This document shows positions 34,671 to 43,565 of a stretch of DNA of 64,000 nucleotides, one piece after another. The notes below the pieces were generated by a model, which worked only from the letters and a program-made list of their open reading frames with translations, did not search any database and was not told where the DNA came from. The stretch covers positions 62,001 through 126,000 of the forward strand of contig NZ_JAAVUV010000007.1 in the NCBI RefSeq assembly GCF_018449635.1, in the 5' to 3' direction. Source of the DNA: Caballeronia sp. dw_276 (GTDB taxonomy: Bacteria > Pseudomonadota > Gammaproteobacteria > Burkholderiales > Burkholderiaceae). Numbering within the stretch: the stretch's first letter is position 1; each line of letters begins with the position of its first letter. Both the position numbers and the translations under genes were made by a program.

Positions 34671-36093
34671 CGCGGGCATGCTCCGGGATCGGGGAGAGAT
34701 CGGCCTCGTCGCTCATGTCCGCCATCAACGCAATCGATAAAGGCACCGGCTTGATCGGCGCCTGTCCGCGCAAACGGCCGACACCGGCGATGCTCTTGCC
34801 CGTCTCCGCGCTCAGCAGTTCGGCTGCGGCCGCGCCACACATGCGCCCCTGGCATCGACCCATGCCAACGCGCGTCAGCGCCTTCAGCCGGTTGATCTCG
34901 CTTGCTTCGCCGCCGCGAATGCACCGTCGTAATGTGCCTGCCGTGATTTCCTCGCAACGGCATACGGTCATGTCGTCGGGCCATGCCGACGCACAATCGG
35001 ATGGCGGCGCAAAGGCCTGCTCCAATCCCACGCGAAACTGCGCAATGCTGGCCAGTTGCCGGTCGAGTTTCGATGTATCGCCAGCGTTCGCAGCGGGATG
35101 GTCGAGGTCTTCGAGCATTGCCAATGCAGCACGCCGTCCCGCCAGTTCAGCAGCATCCGCACCGGCGATTCCGGCGCCGTCGCCGGCGAGATAGACGCCG
35201 GGCACCGAGCTGCGGCCGGCGGCGTCGCGTTCGGGCAACCATGCACGATTGAGCGTATCGAAACGAAAGCGGCAACCCGCAAGGTCGGCGAGCTGCGTCT
35301 CGGAACGCAGGCCATATCCAAAGCCGATGGCATCGCATGGGATCGTCATCTCGCGCGCGCCGTCACTGAACGTGATGCCTTGAACCGCGCCGTGCCCGTC
35401 AGCGCGCACGATCTTCACGCCCCGTTCGATACGCACACCGTGCGCCGCAAGCCAGCCGACGTAAAACAGGCCTTTTGCGAACGTCGACGGTTGCCTCAAC
35501 AAACGCGGCGTCGCGGCAAATTGTTTGGAGAACGGATTGGTATCGAGTATTGCTTCGACCTGCGCGCCCGCCTTCGCGTATTGATATGCGACGAGATAAA
35601 GCAGCGGCCCGGTTCCGGCAAACACCACGCGCCGCCCGATCGCGCAGCCTTGCGCTTTCAACGCAATCTGCGATGCACCCAGCGTATAGACGCCCGGCAG
35701 CGTCCATCCGGGAAACGGCAAGATGCGATCCGTCGCGCCCGTCGCAATGATCAGATGCGAGTAAGGCACTGTGCGCTGACGCCCTGCATGAAATGTGTCG
35801 AGTCGTCCCGCCCCGCATCCCCAGACCAGCGTATCGGGCCGGTAGTCGAGCTTCGACATCATGCTCGCCATTGTTGAATGCACCGCGTCTGCCTTGCCCG
35901 CTTCCATTCCATAGAGCGCGCTTTTGTCGCGGACGAAGCCTGCATCAGCCGGCGGTTGCCGGTAAATCTGGCCGCCCGCACGCGACGCTTCATCGATGAC
36001 AACCGGCCTCAAGCCCGCCATCACCAGCGTTTCGGCCGCGCGCACGCCCGCAGGCCCGGCGCCAACAATCACAATGCTCTTTTGATCGCTCAT
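34663..36093 (-). CDS. FAD/[2Fe-2S] oxidoreductase subunit (HcnB/OoxA/LhpF-like)
   Basis: A 476-residue electron-transfer flavoprotein. It has a pyridine-nucleotide-disulfide fold with two dinucleotide motifs (VGAGPAG at 10-16; VVFAGTGPLLY near 156-166) and the GDGAGIAG motif near 304-311. The C-terminus carries a BFD-like [2Fe-2S] domain with CRC (378, 380) and C-x4-C (414, 419), spaced C-x-C-x33-C-x4-C. This is the middle subunit of three-part amine dehydrogenases such as hydrogen cyanide synthase and opine oxidase. Start at 36093 overlaps the stop of the small iron-sulfur gene (ATGA). Electrons probably pass from DAO subunit flavin through this chain. Confidence 0.9.
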   Translation of the reverse strand: MSDQKSIVIVGAGPAGVRAAETLVMAGLRPVVIDEASRAGGQIYRQPPADAGFVRDKSALYGMEAGKADAVHSTMASMMSKLDYRPDTLVWGCGAGRLDTFHAGRQRTVPYSHLIIATGATDRILPFPGWTLPGVYTLGASQIALKAQGCAIGRRVVFAGTGPLLYLVAYQYAKAGAQVEAILDTNPFSKQFAATPRLLRQPSTFAKGLFYVGWLAAHGVRIERGVKIVRADGHGAVQGITFSDGAREMTIPCDAIGFGYGLRSETQLADLAGCRFRFDTLNRAWLPERDAAGRSSVPGVYLAGDGAGIAGADAAELAGRRAALAMLEDLDHPAANAGDTSKLDRQLASIAQFRVGLEQAFAPPSDCASAWPDDMTVCRCEEITAGTLRRCIRGGEASEINRLKALTRVGMGRCQGRMCGAAAAELLSAETGKSIAGVGRLRGQAPIKPVPLSIALMADMSDEADLSPIPEHARDE

Positions 36094-36392
36094 GCCTCGA
36101 TGGGCCGCGTCTGGATACGCATGCCGTCCTTGATGATTGTCGAACACGCCCTGATCCGCGTGCCGTCTTCCAGTTGAACCCAGCAGTCCTGGCACGCACC
36201 CATCAGACAAAATCCCGCGCGCGGTTCGCCGCTGAATTCGGTGTTACGGACTCGCCGCGTGCTCAGCAAGATTGCGCTCAGAACAGTGTCACCGGCCAAT
36301 GCGGTTGCAGATGTACCATCCAGTACAAAATTGACCGCCGGGCGATCTGTCTCCGTCAAACGAACGAATTGCGGCTGTGGGTCTGTTGTCAT
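36090..36392 (-). CDS. Small (2Fe-2S) ferredoxin-like subunit (HcnA/OoxC-like)
   Basis: A 100-residue protein with a complete plant-type ferredoxin cluster: Cys62, Cys67, Cys70 (CLMGACQDC) and Cys83 (RACST). It is the smallest subunit of the heterotrimeric amine dehydrogenase with the two genes that follow, to which it is translationally coupled. It starts 9 bp after the permease gene. In HcnABC the equivalent subunit is HcnA. It is read here as a dehydrogenase component, not a cyanide synthase, because of the lysine-pathway neighbours. Confidence 0.9.
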   Translation of the reverse strand: MTTDPQPQFVRLTETDRPAVNFVLDGTSATALAGDTVLSAILLSTRRVRNTEFSGEPRAGFCLMGACQDCWVQLEDGTRIRACSTIIKDGMRIQTRPIEA

Positions 36393-36401
36393 GGGCTCGA
36401 A

Positions 36402-37196
36402 TCAATGCGAACCGATCAGGATGCGGTTCAGTCCATACACGCGATCAAGCAGGATCATCGCGCCCGCGGTGATGAAGATCACGAGCGCGGAGACCGACGC
36501 CATCATCGGGTCGATGGATTCCGTTGCGTACATATACATGCGCACGGGCAATGTCACCGTTTGCGGCGACGTCACGAAAATGGACATGGTCAATTCATCG
36601 AAGCTGTTGATGAACGCAAGCAGCCAGCCGCCGGTGATGCCCGGCAAGATCATCGGCAGCGTGATACGGCGAAACGACGTCCATCGATCAGCGCCGAGCG
36701 ACTGCGCCGCATGCTCGATGCTGCGGTCCATTCCGCTCACCGAAGCCAGCACGAGCCGCATCACGAACGGCGTAATGATGATCATGTGCGCCGCGACGAG
36801 CCACGTGAACGAGCCGGTTGCGCCGATCATCGCGAAGAAACGCAGGAACGCGATGCCAAGCACGAGGCTCGGAATCACCAACGGCGAGAGGAACAGGCCG
36901 TTGAGAAATTCGCGTCCCGGAAAACGTTCACGTCCGATGGCAAGCGCCGCCGGCAAGGCGAGCGCAAGCGACAAAGTCGCCGATGCAAACGCAAGCTTGA
37001 TGCTGTTCGCGAACGCCGAGATGAAATCCGGATAGTCGAGAATCGCGCGGAACCAGCGCAGCGACAATCCGTGCGTGGGCAACGTGAGCGTCTGCTCCGG
37101 CGTGAACGCAACCAGCACCACGATCACCAGCGGCGCAAGCACGAACAGGATCACGAGCGTATGAAAACTCAGCGCAATGAGGCCGTTCTTTCGCAT
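36402..37196 (-). CDS. ABC transporter permease (PotC-like)
   Basis: A 264-residue inner-membrane permease with six predicted helices and the coupling loop EHAAQSLGADRWTSFRRITLP near 180-200. It is the second permease of the importer formed with the genes upstream, 10 bp after the first permease gene, and is directly followed by the dehydrogenase subunits. Confidence 0.92.
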   Translation of the reverse strand: MRKNGLIALSFHTLVILFVLAPLVIVVLVAFTPEQTLTLPTHGLSLRWFRAILDYPDFISAFANSIKLAFASATLSLALALPAALAIGRERFPGREFLNGLFLSPLVIPSLVLGIAFLRFFAMIGATGSFTWLVAAHMIIITPFVMRLVLASVSGMDRSIEHAAQSLGADRWTSFRRITLPMILPGITGGWLLAFINSFDELTMSIFVTSPQTVTLPVRMYMYATESIDPMMASVSALVIFITAGAMILLDRVYGLNRILIGSH

Positions 37197-37206
37197 GGCG
37201 GTCTCC

Positions 37207-38121
37207 TTAGCCGAGGCTTCTGGAGTAACGACGCTCCAGAACCCTGTAGTACGTGATCATGATGATGAGGTTCGCGATCAGCAACAAAATGGCGATGGTC
37301 GCGCCGAGCGGCCAGTTGAGCGATCCGAGGAATTCATCGTAGACGGCAGTCGCCGCCACTTTCAGACGACGTCCGCCGAGCAAACCGGGAATTGCAAACG
37401 CGCTCGCCGATAACCCGAACACCATCAGGCTGCCCGAGAGGATGCCGGGCGCGACTTGCGGCAATACGATGCGTCGAAGCGTTGTAGCCGGCGACGCCAT
37501 CAGCGAAAGCGCCGCGTTCTCCACTTGCGGATCGAGCTTTTGCAACGAGGTCCAGACGGGAATCACCATGAACGGCAACATCACGTGCACGAGCGCGATC
37601 ACGATCGCAAACGTCGTGTATTCGAGCTTGTACGGACCCATGCCGAACAACCCGAAGAACTGGTTCACAATGCCGCCGGTATTGAGCAACATGCTCCAGC
37701 CGAACGCGCGCACAACCACGGAAACGAGCAAGGGCGCAAGGATCACGAGCAGGAACATCGAACGCCATGGATCGCGCATCCGGTACAACACGTAGGCCTC
37801 GGGCGCACCGATCACCACACACAGCAACGTGGTCAGGATCGCGATGCCGAAGGTCCGCGCGAAAATCGTCTGGTAATAGCTGTCCGTGAGCACCTCGGCG
37901 TAATTGCCGAACTGGAACGCTGCAATGGGTCCGCTGGCCGGATCGAACTTGTAGAAGGTGAGTACGACCGTCATTGCGAGCGGCGTGAGCACGAGCACCG
38001 CGAACAAGATGAACGCGGGCAGGCTCATCATCCACGGCGGCACGAACGCGTGCCAAGGCGCACGCGGCTTGTTGAGCGTGCCCTTCGCGGATGGATCGGT
38101 GGATTCGAGCATGCTAGCCAT
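37207..38121 (-). CDS. ABC transporter permease (PotB-like)
   Basis: A 304-residue inner-membrane permease. A hydrophilic N-terminus of about 25 residues precedes helix 1, and the coupling loop ENAALSLMASPATTLRRIVLP lies near 205-225. Its ATG is 8 nt inside the end of the ATPase gene, so translation is coupled. Pairs with the PotC-like permease encoded downstream. Confidence 0.92.
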   Translation of the reverse strand: MASMLESTDPSAKGTLNKPRAPWHAFVPPWMMSLPAFILFAVLVLTPLAMTVVLTFYKFDPASGPIAAFQFGNYAEVLTDSYYQTIFARTFGIAILTTLLCVVIGAPEAYVLYRMRDPWRSMFLLVILAPLLVSVVVRAFGWSMLLNTGGIVNQFFGLFGMGPYKLEYTTFAIVIALVHVMLPFMVIPVWTSLQKLDPQVENAALSLMASPATTLRRIVLPQVAPGILSGSLMVFGLSASAFAIPGLLGGRRLKVAATAVYDEFLGSLNWPLGATIAILLLIANLIIMITYYRVLERRYSRSLG

Positions 38122-39190
38122 GACTTGCTTCCTGAATCACGCGCACTGAATCGCGATGCCAGTCGATACCCACAGCCTCGCCCTCCGCTACGGGTTCGGT
38201 GCCCTCGTTCTGGCTGCAAACGAGTACTTCGCCCAGCGCGGTATCGACGCGATACAACCACTGGCTGCCCAGGAAGAATCGGCTCGTCACGGTTGCCGAC
38301 AACCTTCCCGTTCCCACCTTGCACAAGTGCAGTTTCTCGGGACGAATGCACAAGGTCACGGTGTCGCCTTCGCGCCAGACCGTTCCCGCATCGATGCATG
38401 CAATACCCGTCAGGTCGTGGCCGAGGTCCACGTGCACTTCGTTCGAACGCGCTTCGGTCACCTTGCCCGCGAGCATGTTCGCCTTGCCGATAAACTGCGA
38501 CACGAAGCGATTCTCCGGCCGCTCATACGCGCGATACGGCGAGTCCACTTGTGTAACGCGCCCGGCTTCCATCACGACCACACGATCGCTGATCGACAAG
38601 GCTTCGGATTGATCGTGCGTGACCATCACGGTCGTCGTGCCGACCTTGCGCTGGATGGTGCGCAATTCGAACTGCATCTCTTCGCGCAGCTTGGCGTCGA
38701 GGTTGGACATGGGTTCATCGAGCAGCAGAACCGGCGGCTTGATTACGAGCGCGCGCGCGATTGCCACACGCTGGCGCTGACCGCCCGAAAGTTCACGCGG
38801 ATAGCGCGCGGCGAACGCATCGAGCCGCACGAGCGAAAGCGCTTCACGAATCCGCTCGGTGCATTCGGCCTTGCTCACGCCGCGCATCTCCAGACCGAAA
38901 CCCACGTTCTGCGTGACCGTCATGTGCGGAAAAAGTGCGTAGCTTTGAAACACCACGCCCAGGCCGCGCTTGTTTGGGCGGACGTTCGTGATGTCCTTGC
39001 CATCGAGTGAAATACGGCCGCGCGTGACGTCGATAAACCCCGCGATCATTTGCAGCGTCGTGGTCTTGCCGCAACCCGAAGGTCCGAGCAACGAGACGAA
39101 CTCGCCTTTTTCGACCGAGAGGCTCACGTCGCTGACGGCGTGCAGATCGCCGTAGGCTTTTGTCAGTTTGTCCAGCACGAGAAACGACAC
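38114..39190 (-). CDS. ABC transporter ATP-binding protein (PotA-like)
   Basis: A 358-residue ATPase with Walker A GPSGCGKTT (near 36-44), signature LSGGQRQR (near 135), Walker B LLLDEPMSNLD and switch His in VTHDQSEAL, followed by a TOBE regulatory domain. This is the standard PotA/FbpC layout. It lacks an adjacent binding-protein gene; the PotD-like protein encoded at 32079 is the likely partner. With the two permeases it should import the substrate of the dehydrogenase encoded downstream. Confidence 0.93.
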   Translation of the reverse strand: MSFLVLDKLTKAYGDLHAVSDVSLSVEKGEFVSLLGPSGCGKTTTLQMIAGFIDVTRGRISLDGKDITNVRPNKRGLGVVFQSYALFPHMTVTQNVGFGLEMRGVSKAECTERIREALSLVRLDAFAARYPRELSGGQRQRVAIARALVIKPPVLLLDEPMSNLDAKLREEMQFELRTIQRKVGTTTVMVTHDQSEALSISDRVVVMEAGRVTQVDSPYRAYERPENRFVSQFIGKANMLAGKVTEARSNEVHVDLGHDLTGIACIDAGTVWREGDTVTLCIRPEKLHLCKVGTGRLSATVTSRFFLGSQWLYRVDTALGEVLVCSQNEGTEPVAEGEAVGIDWHRDSVRVIQEASHG

Positions 39191-39373
39191 GGTGGCCTCC
39201 AGGGTCTTTTCGGAAAACAGTTGAGCAATCAGGCAGGCGACGCGATGCGCTTATCAAACAGATCGCGATGGAACAAAAGAGGAATTCCGCCGCCCGATCG
39301 ACGCGCCGCGGTTAGCGCGCTTCGGGCGGCAAGGTCGACGCCAGGGTACGACATCTTGGACTTCTATTATTGA

Positions 39374-40888
39374 TTAAACGTCGAACTTGACGCCTTGCGC
39401 CAGCGGCAATTCGCGGCTGTAGTTGATCGTGTTGGTCGCGCGGCGCATGTAGCCCTTCCACGCGTCCGAACCCGATTCGCGGCCGCCGCCGGTTTCCTTT
39501 TCACCGCCGAACGCGCCGCCAATTTCAGCGCCGCTCGTGCCAATGTTTACGTTCACGATGCCGCAATCGCTGCCCGCGGCCGACATGAATTGTTCGGCTT
39601 CGCGAATGTCATTAGTGAAGATCGCCGAGGACAAACCTTGCGGCACGCCGTTCTGCAATTGCAGCGCATCGGCGAAATCGTCGTAGGTCAGGACGTAGAG
39701 GATCGGTGCGAAGGTCTCGCGTTCGACCACAGCCGTTTGCGCCGGCATGCGCACGAACGCGGGACGCACGTAATAAGCATCGGCATGACCGCCGATTTCA
39801 ACGCGTTCACCGCCCTTCACGTCGCCGCCTTGCTCGCGTGCATCGCGCAACGCCTTTTGCATGGCGTCGAATGCGGCGCGGTCGACCAGCGGACCAACCA
39901 GCGTATCGCTTTCAAGCGGACTTCCCACTTTCACCGATGCAAACGCCTTCTCCAGCCGCGGCAACAGCTTGTCGACCACGCTGCTGTGAACCACGAGCCG
40001 ACGCAAGGTGGTGCAACGCTGACCCGCCGTACCGACCGCTGAGAACGTCACGCCGCGCACGACGAGATCCAGGTCGGCGCTGGGCGCCACGATCACCGCG
40101 TTATTGCCGCCGAGTTCCAGAATGCTGCGGCCAAGGCGCTTCGCCAGCACTTGCGCGACTTCGATACCCATGCGCACGCTGCCCGTTGCGCTGACGAGCG
40201 GCACCTTCGTGGACTCGGTCAGCGTCTGGCCGATATCGCGTTCGCCGAGCAGCAACTGGCTCAGGCCTTCGGGCGCTGTGCCGGGATGGGTTTTATCGAA
40301 TTCGCGCAAGGCTTTTTCGAACAGTGCATGACACGCAATGGCCGTCAAAGGCGTCTTCTCCGATGGCTTCCACACGACCGAATCGCCGCAGACAATCGCC
40401 AGCGCCGTATTCCACGACCACACCGCAACCGGAAAGTTGAACGCCGAAATCACGCCGACAACGCCGAGCGGATGCCACGTTTCCATCATCCGATGCCCCG
40501 GGCGCTCGGACGCGATGGTCAGGCCGTAAAGCTGGCGCGACAGACCTACCGCGAAGTCGCAGATGTCGATCATTTCCTGCACTTCGCCCAGGCCTTCGGA
40601 CGTGATCTTGCCGGCTTCCAGCGTCACGAGGCTGCCGAGCGCGGCCTTGTGTTCGCGCAGCACGTTGCCGAATACGCGGATGAGTTCGCCGCGCTGCGGC
40701 GCGGGCACGGTACGCCATTTGAGGAACGCAGCATGCGCCGCGTCGATCTTGCGGGCAGCGGTCTCGGGGGTATCGACGGCGAGTTTGGCGAGCAGCGCGC
40801 CATCGAGCGGCGAGCGCGCCACGAGGGCGTCGCCCTTCCACTGGCCGAGGTCTACACCGAGTGCGCCAAGAATATCGTTCAGTTGCAT
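39374..40888 (-). CDS. amaB: ALDH7-family 2-aminoadipate semialdehyde / piperideine-6-carboxylate dehydrogenase
   Basis: A 504-residue aldehyde dehydrogenase of the antiquitin (ALDH7/AmaB) group. Key residues are Asn151 (FNFP), Glu258 (LELGGNNA) and Cys292 (GQRCTTLRR), and the C-terminal GGAFGGEKETGGGRESGSDAWK segment is typical of this group. The family oxidises 2-aminoadipate 6-semialdehyde, the open form of piperideine-6-carboxylate, to L-2-aminoadipate in lysine catabolism. The ATG at 40888 has a GAGG just upstream; a GTG one codon earlier is possible. It sits between the importer genes and the aminotransferase, as expected of a lysine/pipecolate pathway. Confidence 0.85.
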   Translation of the reverse strand: MQLNDILGALGVDLGQWKGDALVARSPLDGALLAKLAVDTPETAARKIDAAHAAFLKWRTVPAPQRGELIRVFGNVLREHKAALGSLVTLEAGKITSEGLGEVQEMIDICDFAVGLSRQLYGLTIASERPGHRMMETWHPLGVVGVISAFNFPVAVWSWNTALAIVCGDSVVWKPSEKTPLTAIACHALFEKALREFDKTHPGTAPEGLSQLLLGERDIGQTLTESTKVPLVSATGSVRMGIEVAQVLAKRLGRSILELGGNNAVIVAPSADLDLVVRGVTFSAVGTAGQRCTTLRRLVVHSSVVDKLLPRLEKAFASVKVGSPLESDTLVGPLVDRAAFDAMQKALRDAREQGGDVKGGERVEIGGHADAYYVRPAFVRMPAQTAVVERETFAPILYVLTYDDFADALQLQNGVPQGLSSAIFTNDIREAEQFMSAAGSDCGIVNVNIGTSGAEIGGAFGGEKETGGGRESGSDAWKGYMRRATNTINYSRELPLAQGVKFDV

Positions 40889-41140
40889 CACTTCCTCTCT
40901 TTATGTCGGGTTACTGCCGGGGCGTTGTGCGCGGCGTGCCGCCATCGACATCAACGCTGCTCTGGAACTCAAGCCGGCATGAAAATACACACACGACGGC
41001 ACAGAGTTTCAGGGCCTAAAAATACCGTTGCAAATGATTAATCGGTATGACTTGGTGCGCTGGACGAACCAACTTCATTGATCCAGCAATCCGGCTCTTG
41101 CGATTAGAACGCGTTTTGGCCCATCTGGCGAGGCGTAGTG
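40889..41140. other. Intergenic region between aminotransferase and ALDH genes
   Basis: About 250 bp between two minus-strand genes of the same cluster. It probably carries an internal promoter for the dehydrogenase-importer half. No gene or strong structure was recognised. Confidence 0.5.
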
Positions 41141-42367
41141 TTACCGGCTTGCCAGCGCGAGCTTGAGACGACACACGCCTTCGAACACTTCAGCTTCCCC
41201 CGGCGCCGCGGCGAAAGACAGCCGCATGCTGGATTCATCGGCGTCGTGAACATAAAAGGCCGGGCCGGGCACGTAGATCACGTTCTGCTCGATTGCGCGC
41301 TTGAGTACGTCGGCCGCATGACGCCCGCCCTTCAACCGCGCCCAGACGAACATGCCGCCCTGCGGCACGACGTAGTCGATGTCGTTGGGAACGAATTGCC
41401 GCAACGCGCTCGAGAGCGCCTCGTAACGCTTCTTGTAAGCCTGCACGATAACCGGCACATGCTCCGCCAGCCGTCCGCTTTCCAGATAGCACCGCGCCGT
41501 TTCCTGCGCGAGCGGCGACGTGCAGAGATCGCTTGTCTGCTTGGCGACCAGCATGCGCCGCGTGATGGCAGGCGGCGCGATCGACCAGCCGATCCGCAAG
41601 CCCGGCGCAACGACCTTCGAGAGGCTGCCGAAATAGACGACCCAGTCGCGCGCGCCGGGAATTTCGTCGGCGAGAGCGATGACCGGCTTCACCGGGTCGC
41701 CCGAGAAACGCAGTTCGCCGTAGGGATCGTCTTCGATCAGCACGAAACGAAACCGCATCGCGAGGCGTGCGAGCGCCTCGCGGCGCTCCACCGGCAACGT
41801 CGTGCCGGTCGGGTTCGCGAAGGTCGGCACGGTGTATAGCAGCTTCGGCCGCTCGGCCGGATCGAGTGCTTCGAGTTGTTCGGTGAGCGAATCGACGTCG
41901 ATGCCTTGCGCGTCCGTGCGCACAGGGATCAGCTTCGCGCCCGCAAGACGCAGCGCCTGAATCGCGGCTGGATAGGCCGGCTCTTCGATCAGCACGGCGT
42001 CGCCCGGCGCGACCAGGATCTTGATCAGCAGATCGAGGCCTTGCTGCGAGCCGGTAGTCACGATCAGATCGTCGATTTCGCGCGATACGCCGCGTTCGCT
42101 CATTAAACGCACAATCGCGCGACGCAGCGCGGGCGCGCCGGCCGTGTCGCCGTATTGCAGGCACGCGACCGGGTCCGCGCGGTAGGCCTCTTCCATTGCG
42201 TGCCCGATTCCTACGCGGTCGAACAGATCCTTCGATGGATAACCGCCCGCGAACGAGATCATCCCCGGCCGGCCGAGATATTTGAAGAGTTCGCGGATAG
42301 CGGAGCCTCGCGGCGCCTTGAACGGCTCCGTGAAATCGTAGAGATCGGACTCGGCGGTTGCGTTCAC
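41141..42367 (-). CDS. PLP-dependent aminotransferase (2-aminoadipate aminotransferase type)
   Basis: A 408-residue fold-type I aminotransferase of the LysN/MocR-related class I family. The cofactor lysine is Lys251 in GSLSKVVAPGLRIGW; Asn185-Pro186 (TFANPTGT) and Asp213 (IEDDPYGEL) are the PLP-ring contacts. Family members of this type transaminate 2-aminoadipate to 2-oxoadipate. Its start codon overlaps the stop of the HglS-like gene (ATGA), a strong functional link because HglS consumes 2-oxoadipate. The exact substrate is inferred from that context. Confidence 0.87.
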   Translation of the reverse strand: MNATAESDLYDFTEPFKAPRGSAIRELFKYLGRPGMISFAGGYPSKDLFDRVGIGHAMEEAYRADPVACLQYGDTAGAPALRRAIVRLMSERGVSREIDDLIVTTGSQQGLDLLIKILVAPGDAVLIEEPAYPAAIQALRLAGAKLIPVRTDAQGIDVDSLTEQLEALDPAERPKLLYTVPTFANPTGTTLPVERREALARLAMRFRFVLIEDDPYGELRFSGDPVKPVIALADEIPGARDWVVYFGSLSKVVAPGLRIGWSIAPPAITRRMLVAKQTSDLCTSPLAQETARCYLESGRLAEHVPVIVQAYKKRYEALSSALRQFVPNDIDYVVPQGGMFVWARLKGGRHAADVLKRAIEQNVIYVPGPAFYVHDADESSMRLSFAAAPGEAEVFEGVCRLKLALASR

Positions 42368-43383
42368 GCGGCCGCCGTCATCTTGAAGATGCCCGTTGCG
42401 TTGCCGGCATCGAAACCGAGATCGAGCACGCGACGGCCGGTGGTGTCGTCGAGAACCGTGTCGCGGCTGATGAATTCATAGAACGAACCGGGCACGTCGC
42501 GCTCGATCTGCGCACCGGTTTTATCGATGAACACACGGCGCACCGGATCCGCGCGGAACGCCGTCTGGCGGACGCGGCCCGACTTCGATATTTCGACTGA
42601 ATCCTTGATAGGACGGCCGAGTGCACGCTGGGCATCGGCGACGGCGAAAACGTCGTCCACGCGGTCCGTCGCGTGATTGAACGCGTTGCCTTCGGTTGCA
42701 ATCCAGGCCATTTCGGCCGATTCGGCGCGCAACGTTTCGTAATCGGCGAGATGCGGCACCGGATGCTGACGCTCGAAACATCGGACGATCACCGGCAGCA
42801 GATCGAGCGCGATGGCGAGCGGCAGCGAGCCGTCGCGCTCGAGTTCGGCGAGCGACGCGACAGCTTGCGGCGTCAGCGGATCAACGCTTTCGCCAATCAC
42901 GCGCGTCACCGCCTGCTGGAATTCCGGGCTGAAACGGTCAGGATGCAACTCGCTGACGAAATACTGGGCGATGTCATCGGGGGCGTCGAGGTGTTTGTAT
43001 GAACGCCCCGTCATTTTGATTCGATCGAGCGGATACGTGCCGTTCAAAACAAAACCGAGCGGCCGGAGAATGCGCGTGAACGCGGCCTCGCCGGGCGGCA
43101 GGCCGCCCGACTCGCACCAGCGCACAGTGCGCAACGCGCCGTGGTCGAACTGAACGCGGGTTTGCGTGTGCTGTACGTCGTCCGTGTACGCGCGGCCGCT
43201 TGGCACGCGTTCGAGCAGGTCCGCGAACAGCGCCATGTTCATTGCCTGAGCGAGCTCGGCGCGAGTGACAGTGCCGGACGTGAAGGTGTTCATCGCGGCG
43301 GGCAAGTTCATCAAACGCACTAACCCGGCGACCTTTGTCTCAGGGACAACCGTGGTAAGCAAGGCGGCAAGATTGGAATTCAT
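42364..43383 (-). CDS. hglS: 2-oxoadipate dioxygenase/decarboxylase (DUF1338, HglS family)
   Basis: A 339-residue DUF1338 protein. HglS, a metal-dependent vicinal-oxygen-chelate-like enzyme, converts 2-oxoadipate to 2-hydroxyglutarate with release of CO2. The active-site pattern is present: His81 and Arg85 in DHGALRTV, His237 in EGNAFNHATDRVDDV and Glu303 in GSFYEFI, matching the His-His-Glu metal triad and substrate arginine of the family. It is shorter than E. coli YdcJ (about 447 residues), so it belongs to a shorter class. The start at 43383 fits the family; the frame is open to 43425. First gene of the long minus-strand cluster, divergent from a LysR gene. Confidence 0.82.
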   Translation of the reverse strand: MNSNLAALLTTVVPETKVAGLVRLMNLPAAMNTFTSGTVTRAELAQAMNMALFADLLERVPSGRAYTDDVQHTQTRVQFDHGALRTVRWCESGGLPPGEAAFTRILRPLGFVLNGTYPLDRIKMTGRSYKHLDAPDDIAQYFVSELHPDRFSPEFQQAVTRVIGESVDPLTPQAVASLAELERDGSLPLAIALDLLPVIVRCFERQHPVPHLADYETLRAESAEMAWIATEGNAFNHATDRVDDVFAVADAQRALGRPIKDSVEISKSGRVRQTAFRADPVRRVFIDKTGAQIERDVPGSFYEFISRDTVLDDTTGRRVLDLGFDAGNATGIFKMTAAA

Positions 43384-43565
43384 TTTTCCTTGGTTCCGAC
43401 TGATCCAGCAAGGCAGACGCTTCAAGCTCGATCAGCGCTGTAAGCAATTCAACACGAGCCGATTCTGCGGCGCGTCAAAAAGCCACGCAATTGATATAAA
43501 CTCATTAGTTGGTTCTGAAAACGCACCAAGTGCCTTTTTCAATCAGTTAAAGAGACAGGCAATAC
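43384..43565. promoter_or_regulatory. Divergent control region of the lysine-type cluster
   Basis: This 182-bp gap between the divergent hglS-like and LysR genes should hold both promoters and the LysR operator. An AT-rich stretch around 43488-43515 is the most promoter-like part; no clear palindrome or -35/-10 pair could be assigned. Confidence 0.4.

Noticed and set aside
33537..36392. Hydrogen cyanide synthase hcnABC
   Set aside because: The subunit architecture fits, but the genes are surrounded by ALDH7, 2-aminoadipate aminotransferase and HglS; gene order in the cluster gives a better substrate explanation. Not excluded without a phylogeny.
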